A stretch of DNA of 64,000 nucleotides from Diplosphaera chodatii (taxonomy: Eukaryota; Chlorophyta; Trebouxiophyceae; Prasiolales; Stichococcaceae). A program made the position numbers and the translations under genes. Under the pieces are notes generated by a model that was given only the letters and a program-made list of their open reading frames with translations, made no database searches and was not told the origin of the DNA. The DNA lies in NCBI GenBank assembly GCA_032358165.1, contig JAALGY010000020.1, forward strand, positions 806,001-870,000, given 5' to 3'. Positions 8,807-18,899 of the stretch are shown one piece after another (position 1 is the stretch's first letter; every line of letters begins with the position of its first letter).

Positions 8807-9607
8807 ATGGCCGCCATGCAGCTGTCAGTCATGACAAGCGGCGCCCTCTCGGGCAAGGCCCTGGCCGTGCGGCCAAAGGCATCCCGGGCGCAGGTCAGCA
8901 CAGTGGTGCGGGCTGCCGCTCAGGTTGGCGAATGGCTGCCGGGCTCAAAGGCACCGGCGCACCTGGAGAAGGCCGACCTGCCAGGAAACTTCGGCTTCGA
9001 CCCCCTGAACCTGGGCACCAACCCGAAGGCGCTGGCGTGGTACCAACAGGCAGAGCTGCTGAACGGCCGCACAGCCATGACAGCAGTTGCAGGCATCCTG
9101 ATCCCCTCGCTGCTGACGAAGGCTGGCATCCTGAACGTGCCCGCCTGGTACGCGGCCGGCAAGGTGTCCGCCGAGCAGAGCCACATCGACTGGCGCGCGC
9201 TGCTGTTCGTGCAGTTCGTGCTGTCTCACTGGGTCGAGATCAAGCGGTATGAGGACCTGAAGAAGCCCGGAAGCCAGGCTGAGCCCGGATCGTTCCTGGG
9301 CCTGGAGTCGGGCTTCCAGGGCAAGGAGCCCGGCTACCCCGGCGGCCCCTTCGACCCGCTCGGCTTTGCAGACGGCAAGCAGTTCGAGGAGTACAAGCTG
9401 AAGGAGATCAAGAACGGCCGCCTGGCAATGCTGGCATTCTTGGGCTTCGGCGCTCAGTACCTTGCAACAGGCAAGGACCCAGTCACAAACCTGACGGACC
9501 ACATCGCCAACCCCTGGACCGCAAACTTCACCACCAACAGCCTGAGCCTGCCATTCCAGAACGCAGTCCAGGCGCCCTTCGAGAACCACGTCGGCTCCTT
9601 CCCGTGA
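8807..9607 (+). CDS. Light-harvesting chlorophyll a/b protein of photosystem I (LHCA type)
   Basis: Single-exon gene of 266 residues, start MAAMQLSVMTSGALSG. A transit peptide of about 40 residues ends near VVRAAAQ. The mature part begins VGEWLPGSKAPAHLEKADL. Helix B contains NFGFDPLNLG and AWYQQAELLNGRTAMTAVAG, with Asn at the Chl a603 ligand position and Thr where Trp is usual. The middle helix contains LLFVQFVLSHWVEIKRYEDL, followed by KKPGSQAEPGSFLG. Helix A has YPGGPFDPLGFADG then KEIKNGRLAMLAFLGFGAQY. The C-terminus extends past SLSLPFQNA by a short tail ending ENHVGSFP. It has the same general architecture as the preceding LHCA, consistent with local duplication followed by divergence. 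It is a photosystem I antenna protein; the specific LHCA number is not assigned. Confidence 0.92.
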   Translation: MAAMQLSVMTSGALSGKALAVRPKASRAQVSTVVRAAAQVGEWLPGSKAPAHLEKADLPGNFGFDPLNLGTNPKALAWYQQAELLNGRTAMTAVAGILIPSLLTKAGILNVPAWYAAGKVSAEQSHIDWRALLFVQFVLSHWVEIKRYEDLKKPGSQAEPGSFLGLESGFQGKEPGYPGGPFDPLGFADGKQFEEYKLKEIKNGRLAMLAFLGFGAQYLATGKDPVTNLTDHIANPWTANFTTNSLSLPFQNAVQAPFENHVGSFP

Positions 9608-10176
9608 AGCACCTTGGCTGTGTATTGCCTTTGATCCAGGAGTGTCAACAGGGGTATTGAGTCCGCTGCATAGGTGCGGAGGCGGAGAAGAAATTAATGC
9701 TGCAGAAGCTTCAGAGGACCGTCTGCCTTGCAATGATGGTTGGCGCATGTCAGATGCTGCAATGTCCACAAGCAAACATGCATCAACATGTAAACACATT
9801 GCACGGCTCCACGTTATCAGCTGCATGCCGTAAGCTTTGCTCAACATGGACCCAGACTAGTTCTACCCCATGACAAAGTCAATACTGCATGCCGCACAAT
9901 GCAGAGCGTTTCTGATGATAAGTTTCCACCACAGCCTGAGAAGGAAAGCTGTGCCAACATCGCCCCAGTGCATGTATGCCTGGCTTCCTCCTGCGCTGTG
10001 ACCACTACTCGGGCACAATGTACAGAGGACACTGCCACTACCTGTCCACTTATACTGTCTGCTGCTGTGTATCTTGCTTGGCATGAGGTGAGGCCCACAG
10101 CTGAATGGCTGGCCAATGCAAAGCAGGATGCCATGTGCTGAGCAAGCACAGCCGCTGACTTTCGGGCACGCCTATT
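9608..10176. other. Convergent intergenic region, LHCA / DCPS
   Basis: 3' flanks of two convergent genes. Nothing else recognised apart from a candidate TGTAA at 9789-9793. Confidence 0.4.
9789..9793 (+). terminator. Candidate polyadenylation signal TGTAA
   Basis: It lies 181 bases after the stop codon of the third LHCA, on the coding strand, at a distance usual for chlorophyte 3' UTRs. Confidence 0.35.
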
Positions 10177-12426
10177 TCAGCATTTCTCTACTGTGTCATC
10201 TGTCAATTTCTGCTCCTTGGGAGCTGGGCAAGCTGCCTCGTCATCCGGTGCCAGTGGGTCTTCCAGCGCCTTGCGCTTCATCAGGCGCTCCATGAGGACA
10301 TCGTTGGCACCCTGTATACAGGACATGATGCTGAAAATTACATGGGCATTGGGAAGGTAGAACAGGAGCATCGTAGGATCAGGGCTGACACTGCTTCTAT
10401 AGGTGCTACACATGAACAACAGCGAGTTGATAGGTTTGGCAGGCAGTGACAATACACCGTAATCCCTCACCAGGCTGTATGTCATTGTGCGACATTTGTA
10501 GTAATCGCTGTTCATGTTTATGTTCTCTGCAAGCACAAACAAGTGAGGTATATATAGGCCAGACCAACCATGCATGCTGGGCATGTAGTGGCAGGAACAT
10601 GGCTGAAAGGCACACTCACCTATGATGTCGTCCAGCAGATGAGCTGCAAACAATCGCACATGGCTGTCAGCACTGAACACAGCATGTATGTGTCTTTGTA
10701 TCGTCCACCCGCACGTATGCTACATCAACCTGTCATCTAAATCACAACTTGACTGCCTTGCCTTTGCCGACAGTTGCGCCGGGGGCTGGCAGGCTGATGT
10801 GCACAATGTGCACGTGGAAGTGGTAGTAGGATCTGCACAGCAGGCGTGAGGATTTGGTAGCTCACATGTCATGCAAGTGCGGCTGGGAACCCGTTCTAAC
10901 CATCGCTCATGTACAAGATCATTGACAATGTCACAGGTACTCACGGCTGATAGTGGACGTACAACCGCAGCTGATTGGGCTCCACGCCAAATTTGTCCCT
11001 GATGGCCTGCGAAAATGGTGACAGCAATAGCACGGTCTCCACCGGTTGTACCTTGCTGCAGTCGGTACGCCTGCAGCCACCAGCCAGGTTCACAGCAACC
11101 CACCCGAGCAGCCTTGTGCCGAATGTTGCGCAGCATGGGCAAGTGCTGCTCTGTCAGGTCCCTCAGCGACCGTACCTCCCGGCTGCAATGTTTGGCATGG
11201 AGTTGTCAGCACCCCTAGCAGACATCAGGCACAGCCGTGCGGCACAGGCACAGTCCTCACCACAAGCGGTCGCAGCACCTGTTTCCAGCTACCTGTGACA
11301 GATGGCGACGCAGTACAGGCTCTCCTTCTGCGCCTGTCAGTGACGGCAGTCAGCGTCTCAGGCAGCGGGGATCTTGGGCATGAGGCATGCGGTCACTGCG
11401 AAACGGAAACACAAGCTGCCCAAGCACCTGATCCCACTTCAGGTCGGGGTGCAGCATGAAGCCGGTATCGGGGTCTGGGTCCTCAAACAGCAGGCGCTCT
11501 ACCTCTGCCTGGCAGGAAATGATGTATCCTGGGACGCCGCCATCATGATGTTGGCTGCAGGGATGGTGCTGTGCAGACGTGGTGGGCTACCACCCCAGGA
11601 ATGGGCCAACTCAGCGGCCCACCTTCCGAGCGAGGATGTTGTGCACCCACTGGAGGTGGAACTGCGGGATGGACTGGATGTGCGGCAGCGTCACCTGGCT
11701 GTAGACTTCCGGTGTCTCACGCACCTGCGACACAACTATGTAGCATGGGCTTCGCTGCTCGGCAATGAGGATGCTGGCATTGCGTCAAGGCTTGATAACG
11801 TGATTGCTCCGTCAGACGATGCTCACCATGTAGTATTGCTGCTTTCTGGCCTTCCTGATGTGCTTCTCGGTCGCTGGGTAGGTCATGTCCACTGTGATCG
11901 TGTTCCACTTTGCCGGCAGCGAGGCAGCATACTGCATGGTGAGGCCAACGCAGGTCAGGACATGCCAATGTCAGGATGCACTTCTGCCATCGCCAGCAAA
12001 ATGTCTACCTTGGAGTAGATGTCGTTCTGAAAGTGCAGGTTCTGGAAGGTTGTTGTGTTAAGCAGTTCCGCCAGCTCATCGCGCTCAAAGTGGCAACGCA
12101 AGAGCTTGACAATGGCCTGCCCCGGCTTCCCCTCGAAGCTGCAGGAGACATATCTTATGTGTCAAAATAGGCAGTAAGTGATCCTGGAAGCGGTTGCAGC
12201 CATAGTTACACATCACCTGACTGCATACCAGCAACAGGTAAGTGCAGTTACCAAGGGAGACACGACAATTGTCAAACCCTGCTCATGTCGGGTGAATGTC
12301 ACTTTTGCATGCTGACCTGCCCAGCACGATGATCTGCTTCGATCCAGCATCATCGTCTAGCACTTCCGCCAGCTTGAAATTGGAAAGCATGTCCGGCGCC
12401 ACCTCATTGTGCAAATTTGAATCCAT
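10177..12426 (-). CDS. DCPS: Scavenger mRNA-decapping enzyme DcpS (HIT family)
   Basis: About ten exons. The start at 12426 gives MDSNLHNEVAPDMLSNFKLA, then LDDDAGSKQIIVLG. Later exons encode AIVKLLRCHFERDELAELLN and LHFQNDIYSKVDI, then YPATEKHIRKARKQQYYMV, ETPEVYSQVTLPHIQ, QWVHNILARK, RLLFEDPDPDTGFMLHPDLK, SLYCVAICHR, REVRSLRDLTEQHLPMLRNI, and LRLYVHYQPSYYHFHVHIVH with the His triad. AHLLDDIIENINMNSDYYKC and RTMTYSLV follow. This order matches animal and plant DcpS throughout. It hydrolyses the residual m7GpppN cap after 3'-5' mRNA decay. The last exon adds a charged tail (KRKALEDPLAPDDEAACPAP, then KEQKLTDDTVEKC) beyond the usual C-terminus. The intron after VGK (donor at 10761) fits only as GC-AG. 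Confidence 0.9.
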
Positions 12427-13062
12427 TATGTGGTCACACGATGGGCTCTGATCATGCCGTGCTGTCTTTTGTATGTTTCCACAGGCTCGTATAACCAATC
12501 AGAGGCACTCGTCAACACAGTTGCGTATCTCAACGTCAAACGTGTTGCACATGCCCTCCAACCAGTGCAGGAGGTTCTTGTGAACTTGTCAGATCCGCGC
12601 TCAAGCAATCTGAATAAGTAGTTGGGCACATTGGTCGGTGTCTGGCAGCAAACACGCGGCACAAAAGAGACAGAAATGCAGCTGCACCTGTGTGTTGCAA
12701 CGATGACTAATATTGACGTAACCTACACGTCACACAGCTCGAATGGCTCTCGCGAGCGCCATGACCGACATCATGTCTTCGGCTATCACAACAGTGCCAT
12801 CGAACCTTGTACGTTAGCAGATTTGCAACTAACCCCCGGGCTGCGACGAACCATTTGCAGGATTCATTGTGTCAACAGGTGGTCAAGCTGTCGACAGCTT
12901 GCTTCCCATATTGAGCTTCTGCTGTCCAGCCGCAGACCTGGCACTGGTCCGGCTTTTGACGCCGCGGCTGAAAGCCGTTGCAATGGTTGCCCAACCTGGA
13001 GCAGCTGCAGCCGCACACATGTCTCCAGCTGCAGTCGACGCCGCAGCCGACAACCCGCTGCC
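12427..13062. promoter_or_regulatory. Divergent region between DCPS and the CGI-58-like hydrolase
   Basis: Probably the 5' flanks of both genes. Open frames on the plus strand (an ATG at 12743 followed by MALASAMTDIMSS, and a frame over 12869-13096) have no recognisable domain. They could be a 5' exon of the hydrolase, but their splice junctions to it are not compelling. Confidence 0.35.
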
Positions 13063-15978
13063 ATGGTACGGAGCTTCGGAGTCCGTCGTCGCATGAGCAG
13101 ATGTGAAGTGGATATTTCGTGTCGGTTACGTGCCCTGTCGATTCGCAACAGGTATCGGCGCTATACACGGTGGCGGCAGACCAGTCGGGCGGAAGCGGTT
13201 GCGGCTGAGAGCAGTCTGCTGTCGCTGTCCGGGTGCGCAGCCCTTTCAAACTGCCTGAACGTGTCAGCTCCTTGTACCTGGCTTGGCACCCTTTGGGTGT
13301 GCCTGATTCGTGTATCCACACAATGCCGTGCAGGCGCATGCTGTCAGCCTGCCACAATGAGCAGCAGTGCATGAGTTGCACCATGCCACCGTGCACAGGG
13401 CAAAGCTGGAGGCAGCAGATGTGCCGGTGGGTCCGCGGCACGATGAGTTCATCAACACCGTGGTCGGCGGCCCAGCGGACGCGCCCGCGCTGGTGATGAT
13501 TCCCGGTAGGGTTGTGGCAGAGCGGCACAGAATTGGTCGGACCCCAGCAGCTGACGTGTTGGCGACGAATAGTCTGGAGCGCATGGGCCCGTTGTGCTCC
13601 CGGGGAGGTGTCCTGCTTGTGGGAGGCACTGTGGTCAGGGGACGAGTCGAAAGGAGGAAAGGGAGATCACACAACGAGCAGCACTCACGCACCCCGCGGT
13701 GCTGCAGGGTATGGCGCGGGCATCGGCTTCTTCTTCCGGAACCTGGCGGCGCTGACGCAGCAGTTCCGAGTGCACGCCATCGACCTGCTGGGGACCGGCA
13801 TGTCAGGTGTGCGCTGGGTCCTGCCAGCTGTGGGACGCGGCGTCAGACTCGCAGGAGGCCGGGCCGTCAGCGCATGGGGCCCTGCAGCAGCTGATGTCTG
13901 TCCGGCGTTTTGATGTGCAAGTACTGAGCGGCTGGTGATGTGTGTCAGGCCGGCCGCCCTTCCGGGCCAGGAGCCGTGCGGATGCCGAGGCGTTCTTCCT
14001 GGAGTCTCTTGCCAAGTGGCGACAGCAGATGGGCATCGACAAGATGGTGCTTGTCGGCCACAGCCTGGTGAGCTGCAGTGCCCATCCCGGCTGCAGTTCT
14101 GGCAATGCTGTGATTGTACCTTGCATGATCTCCAAAGAGAGGATGACAGTTGGGTTGTGGTGCAACAATGGCTCGCTGCATGCTGCAGGGGGGCTACCTG
14201 TCGGCACGCTATGCACTTGCCCACCCAGACCATGTGGAGCATCTCATTCTCGTCTGTTCAGCTGGCGTGGTGAGCGAACCTGCACAGCGACCGTGCAGTG
14301 CTGTTGCACTTGAAACTCCTGCTCATCGGATGGCGAAAGGGCGTATCTTGTGGTGTAAGGTACGTACCCGGCTGCTGCCTACACCCGGGTCACAACCGGT
14401 GGTTTGCTGTTGCAGACTAAGCTGCCAGATGACTGGCAGCCGCCTGCGAGGTTCCAGAACCGCTGGAGTGTGGCCGGCCAGATCTACCGCACCGCCTCAG
14501 CAGCATGGGAGGCTGGCGTGACACCCGGTGGCGTGATCCGCACGCTGGGGCCGTGGGGACGCAGTTTGATATCGGGCTATGTCAGAAACAGGTGTGGGAC
14601 TGCCGCGTAACATGTTGAGTCACTCTCAATGTCATCCGGCATCGCGGCCCCTCCTCGAGCCCCTCCTCTGGAAGTTGGCAGTGGGTTTAGCTGCGCGTTC
14701 TACCACTTGCAGGTTCCGGGACGGCATGGGTTTGTCAGCAGCAGAGACATCGGCCTTCGAACAGTATTTCTGTGAGCCACCCCTCCATTTGACGAGTCTC
14801 AAGGCTGCGCTGTTGGCTGCGCTGGGGTTGTTTGCTTGCATATTCGAGGCTGGCTGAAGGGAACAAATGGCCTGCCGTCGAGCCACGGGGTGCTGTCTTG
14901 CAGACCACATCACGGCGTCACGTGGCAGCGGCGAGCATGCACTGAGGCACCTGCTGGGGCCGTACGCCTGGGCGCGAGCCCCCCTGGAGGACGACCTGAA
15001 GGACATCAAGGTAACGAGCTGAACACATTGATGTGGGTGGCGGAGTCCGCCATGTGCAAACACTCCGTCAACAGGGCCAGGCTTGCTTTGAACCTGTGCC
15101 TTGCAACGATGGGCGCTGCAGGTAACCACCAACATCTACCAGCTGCCTGTCTATGCACGCGTCATTACTGCATTCACTTTGTCAGACCCGTGCCCGCAGC
15201 AGCCTCACGGGGTCTTGCCTGCACTCGCCAGGTGCCTGTCACCTTCATCTATGGCGACCACGACTGGATGGACCCGGCGGGCGCGCACCGGGCAGCCGCC
15301 GGGATGGCGGAGCGGCGGGCGGCGGCGGGCCCCGGTGACCAGCAGGTCATCACCGTCAAGGTGAGGTGTCATCTGACTGTTGCTGCCGACATCTGCTGGG
15401 ATAGCTTGCGAGGCAGCTTGTAGCCGGAAGCGTCAAGGCCATGGCCGCAAGGTGCCGTCCCTGTGTTGCAGGATGCGGGGCACTACGCCTTCCTGGACCA
15501 GCCGCAGGTGTTCCTGGACAACCTGCACCACATTTGTCAGCCCTACCTGCGCAGCCGCACCCCGCAGGTGTGCAATTCGTGGGATCTGGGTGCCAAGTGT
15601 CTGCTCAGAGACTTTGCGTTTGCCATTCTCGTTCTGGCCATAGCGCCAGCATGTGCGTTGCTTTAATCCGCTGCAACTGCCTGTGAACATCATGAGATCT
15701 GATCCTCTGAGTATCTGATGCAGGTGCCAGATGAGCAGCCGGTGTCAGCTTCCAGGTTTCCAGAAGATGCGCAGAACCATCGGCACTTCCACGGCGGTCC
15801 TGTCCGTGCCACGGAGGCCGCAGTGGCAAAGGACAGCAGCACCCAGAATGGCGCAGTGGGTGATGCAGTGCAGAATGGGACGGCACCTGGCTCGCCGCCG
15901 TCGTCGCCGAAGGTCGAGCGGCGGCATAGCAGCTCGAATGAGGCGGCAGACGCAGTAATGCAGCGCGCAGAGCTGTGA
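13063..15978 (+). CDS. CGI-58/ABHD4-5-type alpha/beta hydrolase
   Basis: Multi-exon. The likely start is MVRSFGVRRRMSR, leading to RYTRWRQTSRAEAVAAESSL, which aligns with the AEKRLL segment of plant CGI-58. Then follow PVGPRHDEFINTVVGGPADA with ALVMIPG, YGAGIGFFFRNLAALTQQF with HAIDLLGTGMSG, and the nucleophile elbow VLVGHSL-GGYLSARYAL (split by an intron). RTLGPWGRSLISGYVRNR, VPVTFIYGDHDWMD and GHYAFLDQPQVFLDNL come after; HYAFLD keeps the HX4D motif associated with lysophosphatidic acid acyltransferase activity in this family. Ser is present at the nucleophile position, as in plant CGI-58 and ABHD4, whereas animal ABHD5 has Asn. A C-terminal extension of about 80 residues, rich in Ser, Glu and Pro (SPPSSPKVERRHSSSNEAAD), is added. 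Likely role: lipid droplet and phospholipid homeostasis. The N-terminal start is uncertain. Confidence 0.82.
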
Positions 15979-16075
15979 GCCGACGCATTAGCATAGTGCA
16001 GTGGTAGGTGTTGTCGACGACATTTTGAGTATTCTTGGCACTGTACAGTCTAGATAGATGAGATGGTGTGCGATG

Positions 16076-16080
16076 TGTAA
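16076..16080 (+). terminator. Candidate polyadenylation signal TGTAA
   Basis: 97 bases after the hydrolase stop codon, on the same strand, in an AT-richer stretch. Confidence 0.4.
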
Positions 16081-16257
16081 ATGTCCTTTACTAATTGGTT
16101 TGTCAAGGCAATCCTTTTGCTGTATTTCAATGACCCTGAGGCAACCTTTAAACGCGCGTGTGCAACCAGTTATTCAGTTCTGGGCTCTGCATCTATGGCT
16201 GTCACACGCCTTCACTTACATGGCTTCTGTCCATATGCAATAACAAGGGTGCTGCAT

Positions 16258-18053
16258 CTATTCCAGCATGTCGGCGAGAGCGTTGTAGAAGGTGGCAAAG
16301 TCCCGGTCATGGTCCATCATTGCAGCGCGCAGCAGCGGCTCCGCGGACGCCGGGACGAAGCTGGTGACTGCATGGTGGCCCAGCGCTGCGTGCTCTGCCT
16401 CGGCGAAGTCGCCCTCTGCATGCACCTGTACATCCAGGCGCAGCATCCTGATGTCAAACTGCTGAAAGAAGATGAACTTGAACGGATTGGCGGACCACAG
16501 TCATATCAAATTTGAGCTATCATGGATTGCGGGGTCTGCACAACTGCTGGCACACCTTGAAGCAAAACACGAGTGCATGGTTGGAAGGAGGTACCAGAAA
16601 CTGATCGCGCACCTCGAGGAACAGCCACTCAGTGAGGGCACGGCCGTTGGGCGCCAGCACGCGCTTGTTGAGGTCCCGGAACGCCGCCAGCATCCACGTC
16701 TTCTCGTAGTCCGCCATGTACTCAATCGCCAGGTTGTACCCCATCGCATAGCACGCCTGCACTTGCAGTTAATCCCATTCAGTGGCTATTTTTCTGTTTA
16801 AGACCGGAATGTAACGACGAAAAATAGGTCATTTAGGGGTTGCGTCCGCGAGTGGTAACGTCGGCTGTGCGGGGGGCGTTCTCTGCTGACGTAACCTTGC
16901 GTCGGTGCAACCCTGCAGTCGCTCAATCGCGCGGTCTGGCTGCCACTGTACTCCTCCTACCTTTCCTTCTCCTTCATCTTCGTTCCGTTTCCTGGACCAT
17001 TCCGGTCTTCGTGCTTTTTAAAACAGTACTGAGTCGCTTCGTGAAGGGGCGTGGCATGATGTGGGCACGCACGAAAACATGATGCCATGTTCAAACCCAC
17101 CTGCTCCGTGGGGTTGGACGCCTGGCCGCCGGCCATGATGTCGCGCATCATCTGCGCGAACAGCAGCTGGCTGGCCGCCGGCTGCACGCCCTCCGCCATC
17201 AGCGCCTCGAGGGGCTCTCCCATCAGCGCCGCATACCAGTCCGAGAACAGCTGCCTGTGTGTCGCGCCTGCAGTCGCAGACCCACGCCGCCGGTGTCGCC
17301 AAGAAGCAGTCACCAAGGGGCAGTGTACCGGCGGTGTGGTGGGTGAGCAGCGCTGTTGGACCGTTTTAGCCCACAATTTCCAATTCGGCAGCGTTGCAGG
17401 GGCAGGCGGCGGACCCACCCTGCGGCTGGTCGTTGTGCATGCCGTACTCGCCGGCCAGGGGCTGGATGAGCGCCGCCAGCGCCGTGTCCCGCCGCACATA
17501 GTCGCTGTGGCCGATGCTGCTCTGCACCTGTTCATTGCAATGGGCGACGGGTAACCACATCGCACTGCTGCACTTTGTGTGATCCAACCTGCCATGCCAT
17601 AGCTGTGCGTGACGCTGCTCTGCCCAGAGCCAGCTTCGCTGTCTACTTTGGCGAATGGATCCCACAGACAGTGGTCTGCTGCAGCATTGAAGTTCATGAT
17701 GGGTGCAGCGCACCTTCAGCAGCACAGCTGTGAAGGCGGGGTTAAACGACTCCAAGTTGTACGCCAGCTCGTTCAGCACTGGCCGCAGCTTGGCCTCTGC
17801 AAGCAAGGCTGCTGTGAGCACTCGCAGCCACACGCATGACTGGGGCAGCGAGTCGGGCAATGCCGTCGCCTCTCCAACAGTAATGCCGTTCGCACCCCAA
17901 TCGTCGAGAGTGAGCGCGCGCAGGTTGCGGTCGAAGCGGCGCAGTGCCTCGATGGATGCGCCGTTGTCCAGCTGAGCCTCCAGCGCTGTGACGGCTTCGT
18001 GTGAGATCAGGTCAGCGGCTGCTGCTGCCGTTTGCGGCGCCACAGTGGTATCT
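16258..18053 (-). CDS. Conserved protein of unknown function, possibly heme-oxygenase-like fold
   Basis: The gene is clear from codon bias and continuity, but not confidently identified. Exons read (N to C): ADLISHEAVTALEAQLDN..., LRRFDRNLRALTLDDWGANG, LRPVLNELAYNLESFNPAF; then SSIGHSDYVRRDTALAALIQ and EYGMHNDQPQ; then RQLFSDWYAALMGEPLEALM; then CYAMGYNLAIEYMADYEKTW and LAAFRDLNKRVLAP; and finally NPFKFIFFQQFDIRMLRLDV, HAEGDFAEAEHAALGHHAV, ending ALADMLE. All segments look helical. The pattern HAEGDFAEAEH resembles the His/Glu/Asp helix of TenA/heme-oxygenase-like diiron proteins; this is a guess. No in-frame ATG occurs in the first visible exon, which seems to begin after an acceptor near 18053, so the true start lies in an unresolved upstream exon. 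The intron at about 16763-17097 carries an inverted-repeat element. Confidence 0.6.
16800..17009. mobile_element. Short inverted-repeat element (MITE-like) within an intron
   Basis: AAGACCGGAATG (16800-16811) is repeated as its exact reverse complement CATTCCGGTCTT (16998-17009), enclosing 186 bases with no coding potential. The interior includes the related words GTAACGTCGG and CTGACGTAAC in opposite orientation and a pyrimidine run. It lies wholly inside an intron of the minus-strand gene. A target-site duplication was not evident, so assignment as a non-autonomous DNA transposon is tentative. Confidence 0.5.
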
Positions 18054-18899
18054 GCTGGTTGAACGGATCTATCAGCTACACTCTTAGCACATCAGACAAG
18101 CCCGCAAGACGGTGATAGTACCACAGCATGCATGGCGGGCTGTGGCACCCAGGCAGTTGTGTGCGCTCTATCCGCATGCTGCTGGCTTACCTGGCCTGGC
18201 AACTGGCGTCTCAGGCCGGATCGGGGTGTGCACACAGACTGGCTGCAAACGTCGTTTGTGCTGCAGGGCCTGCATGAACACATGCATCGCAACAGATCAG
18301 CTGCACCTCGTGCCTACGTGTCGGACATTCAGCAGCAGGACTGACAGTTGATTGCTGCAGCGTGGTGGTTTTGAGCATGGGATCATGCTTGCTGATCGTC
18401 TACTCGCCCTGTGCATTGCCACACGCTGCGGGCGAGGCTGCGGCTGGACGCTGCTGCGTCCCCCCAGCGCGGTTGCTGTGCACTGCATGCATGGTGCTTG
18501 TGCAGCGACCATCATCGTGAATTGTGCCTGTTACCCCTGTTGACTGCTTGACGGTGGTGGAGGAGTCACTAAGGTCGAACGCAGTATAGTGATCGCGGCG
18601 CGCGCCGAACTGATTTCTCGGTGTGCTCCGACACAACTGGGGCGACATCCAAGGCAACAGTACTGGTAAACTTACAGCCAGTCACCCTGCTGATGCCAAC
18701 CTTTACACCAGCGGTGGCAACTTGGTTGCCAGTATGGAGTTGTGTGGCAACTGCAGAGGACAATCCAACCATGCCGACCATGCGCTGCTAAGCAGCGCAA
18801 CAAGCGGTGTGTAGTCCATTCGCCGCATGCCTTTCAAGCGCACAGCGAGCGTCCAACACAGCTGGGCCATGCCAGGTCAGCCTTGGTTTGACCAGCCGC
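18054..18899. other. Intergenic region
   Basis: 5' side of the unidentified minus-strand gene (perhaps including its unresolved first exon) and the 3' flank of CLPP4. No other gene recognised. Confidence 0.4.

Noticed and set aside
12743..13096. Plus-strand frames MALASAMTDIMSS and GGQAVDSLLPILSF as a separate gene or 5' exons of the CGI-58-like hydrolase
   Set aside because: No family resemblance and no convincing junction into the conserved RWRQTSRAEAVAAE exon; left as an unresolved 5' region.
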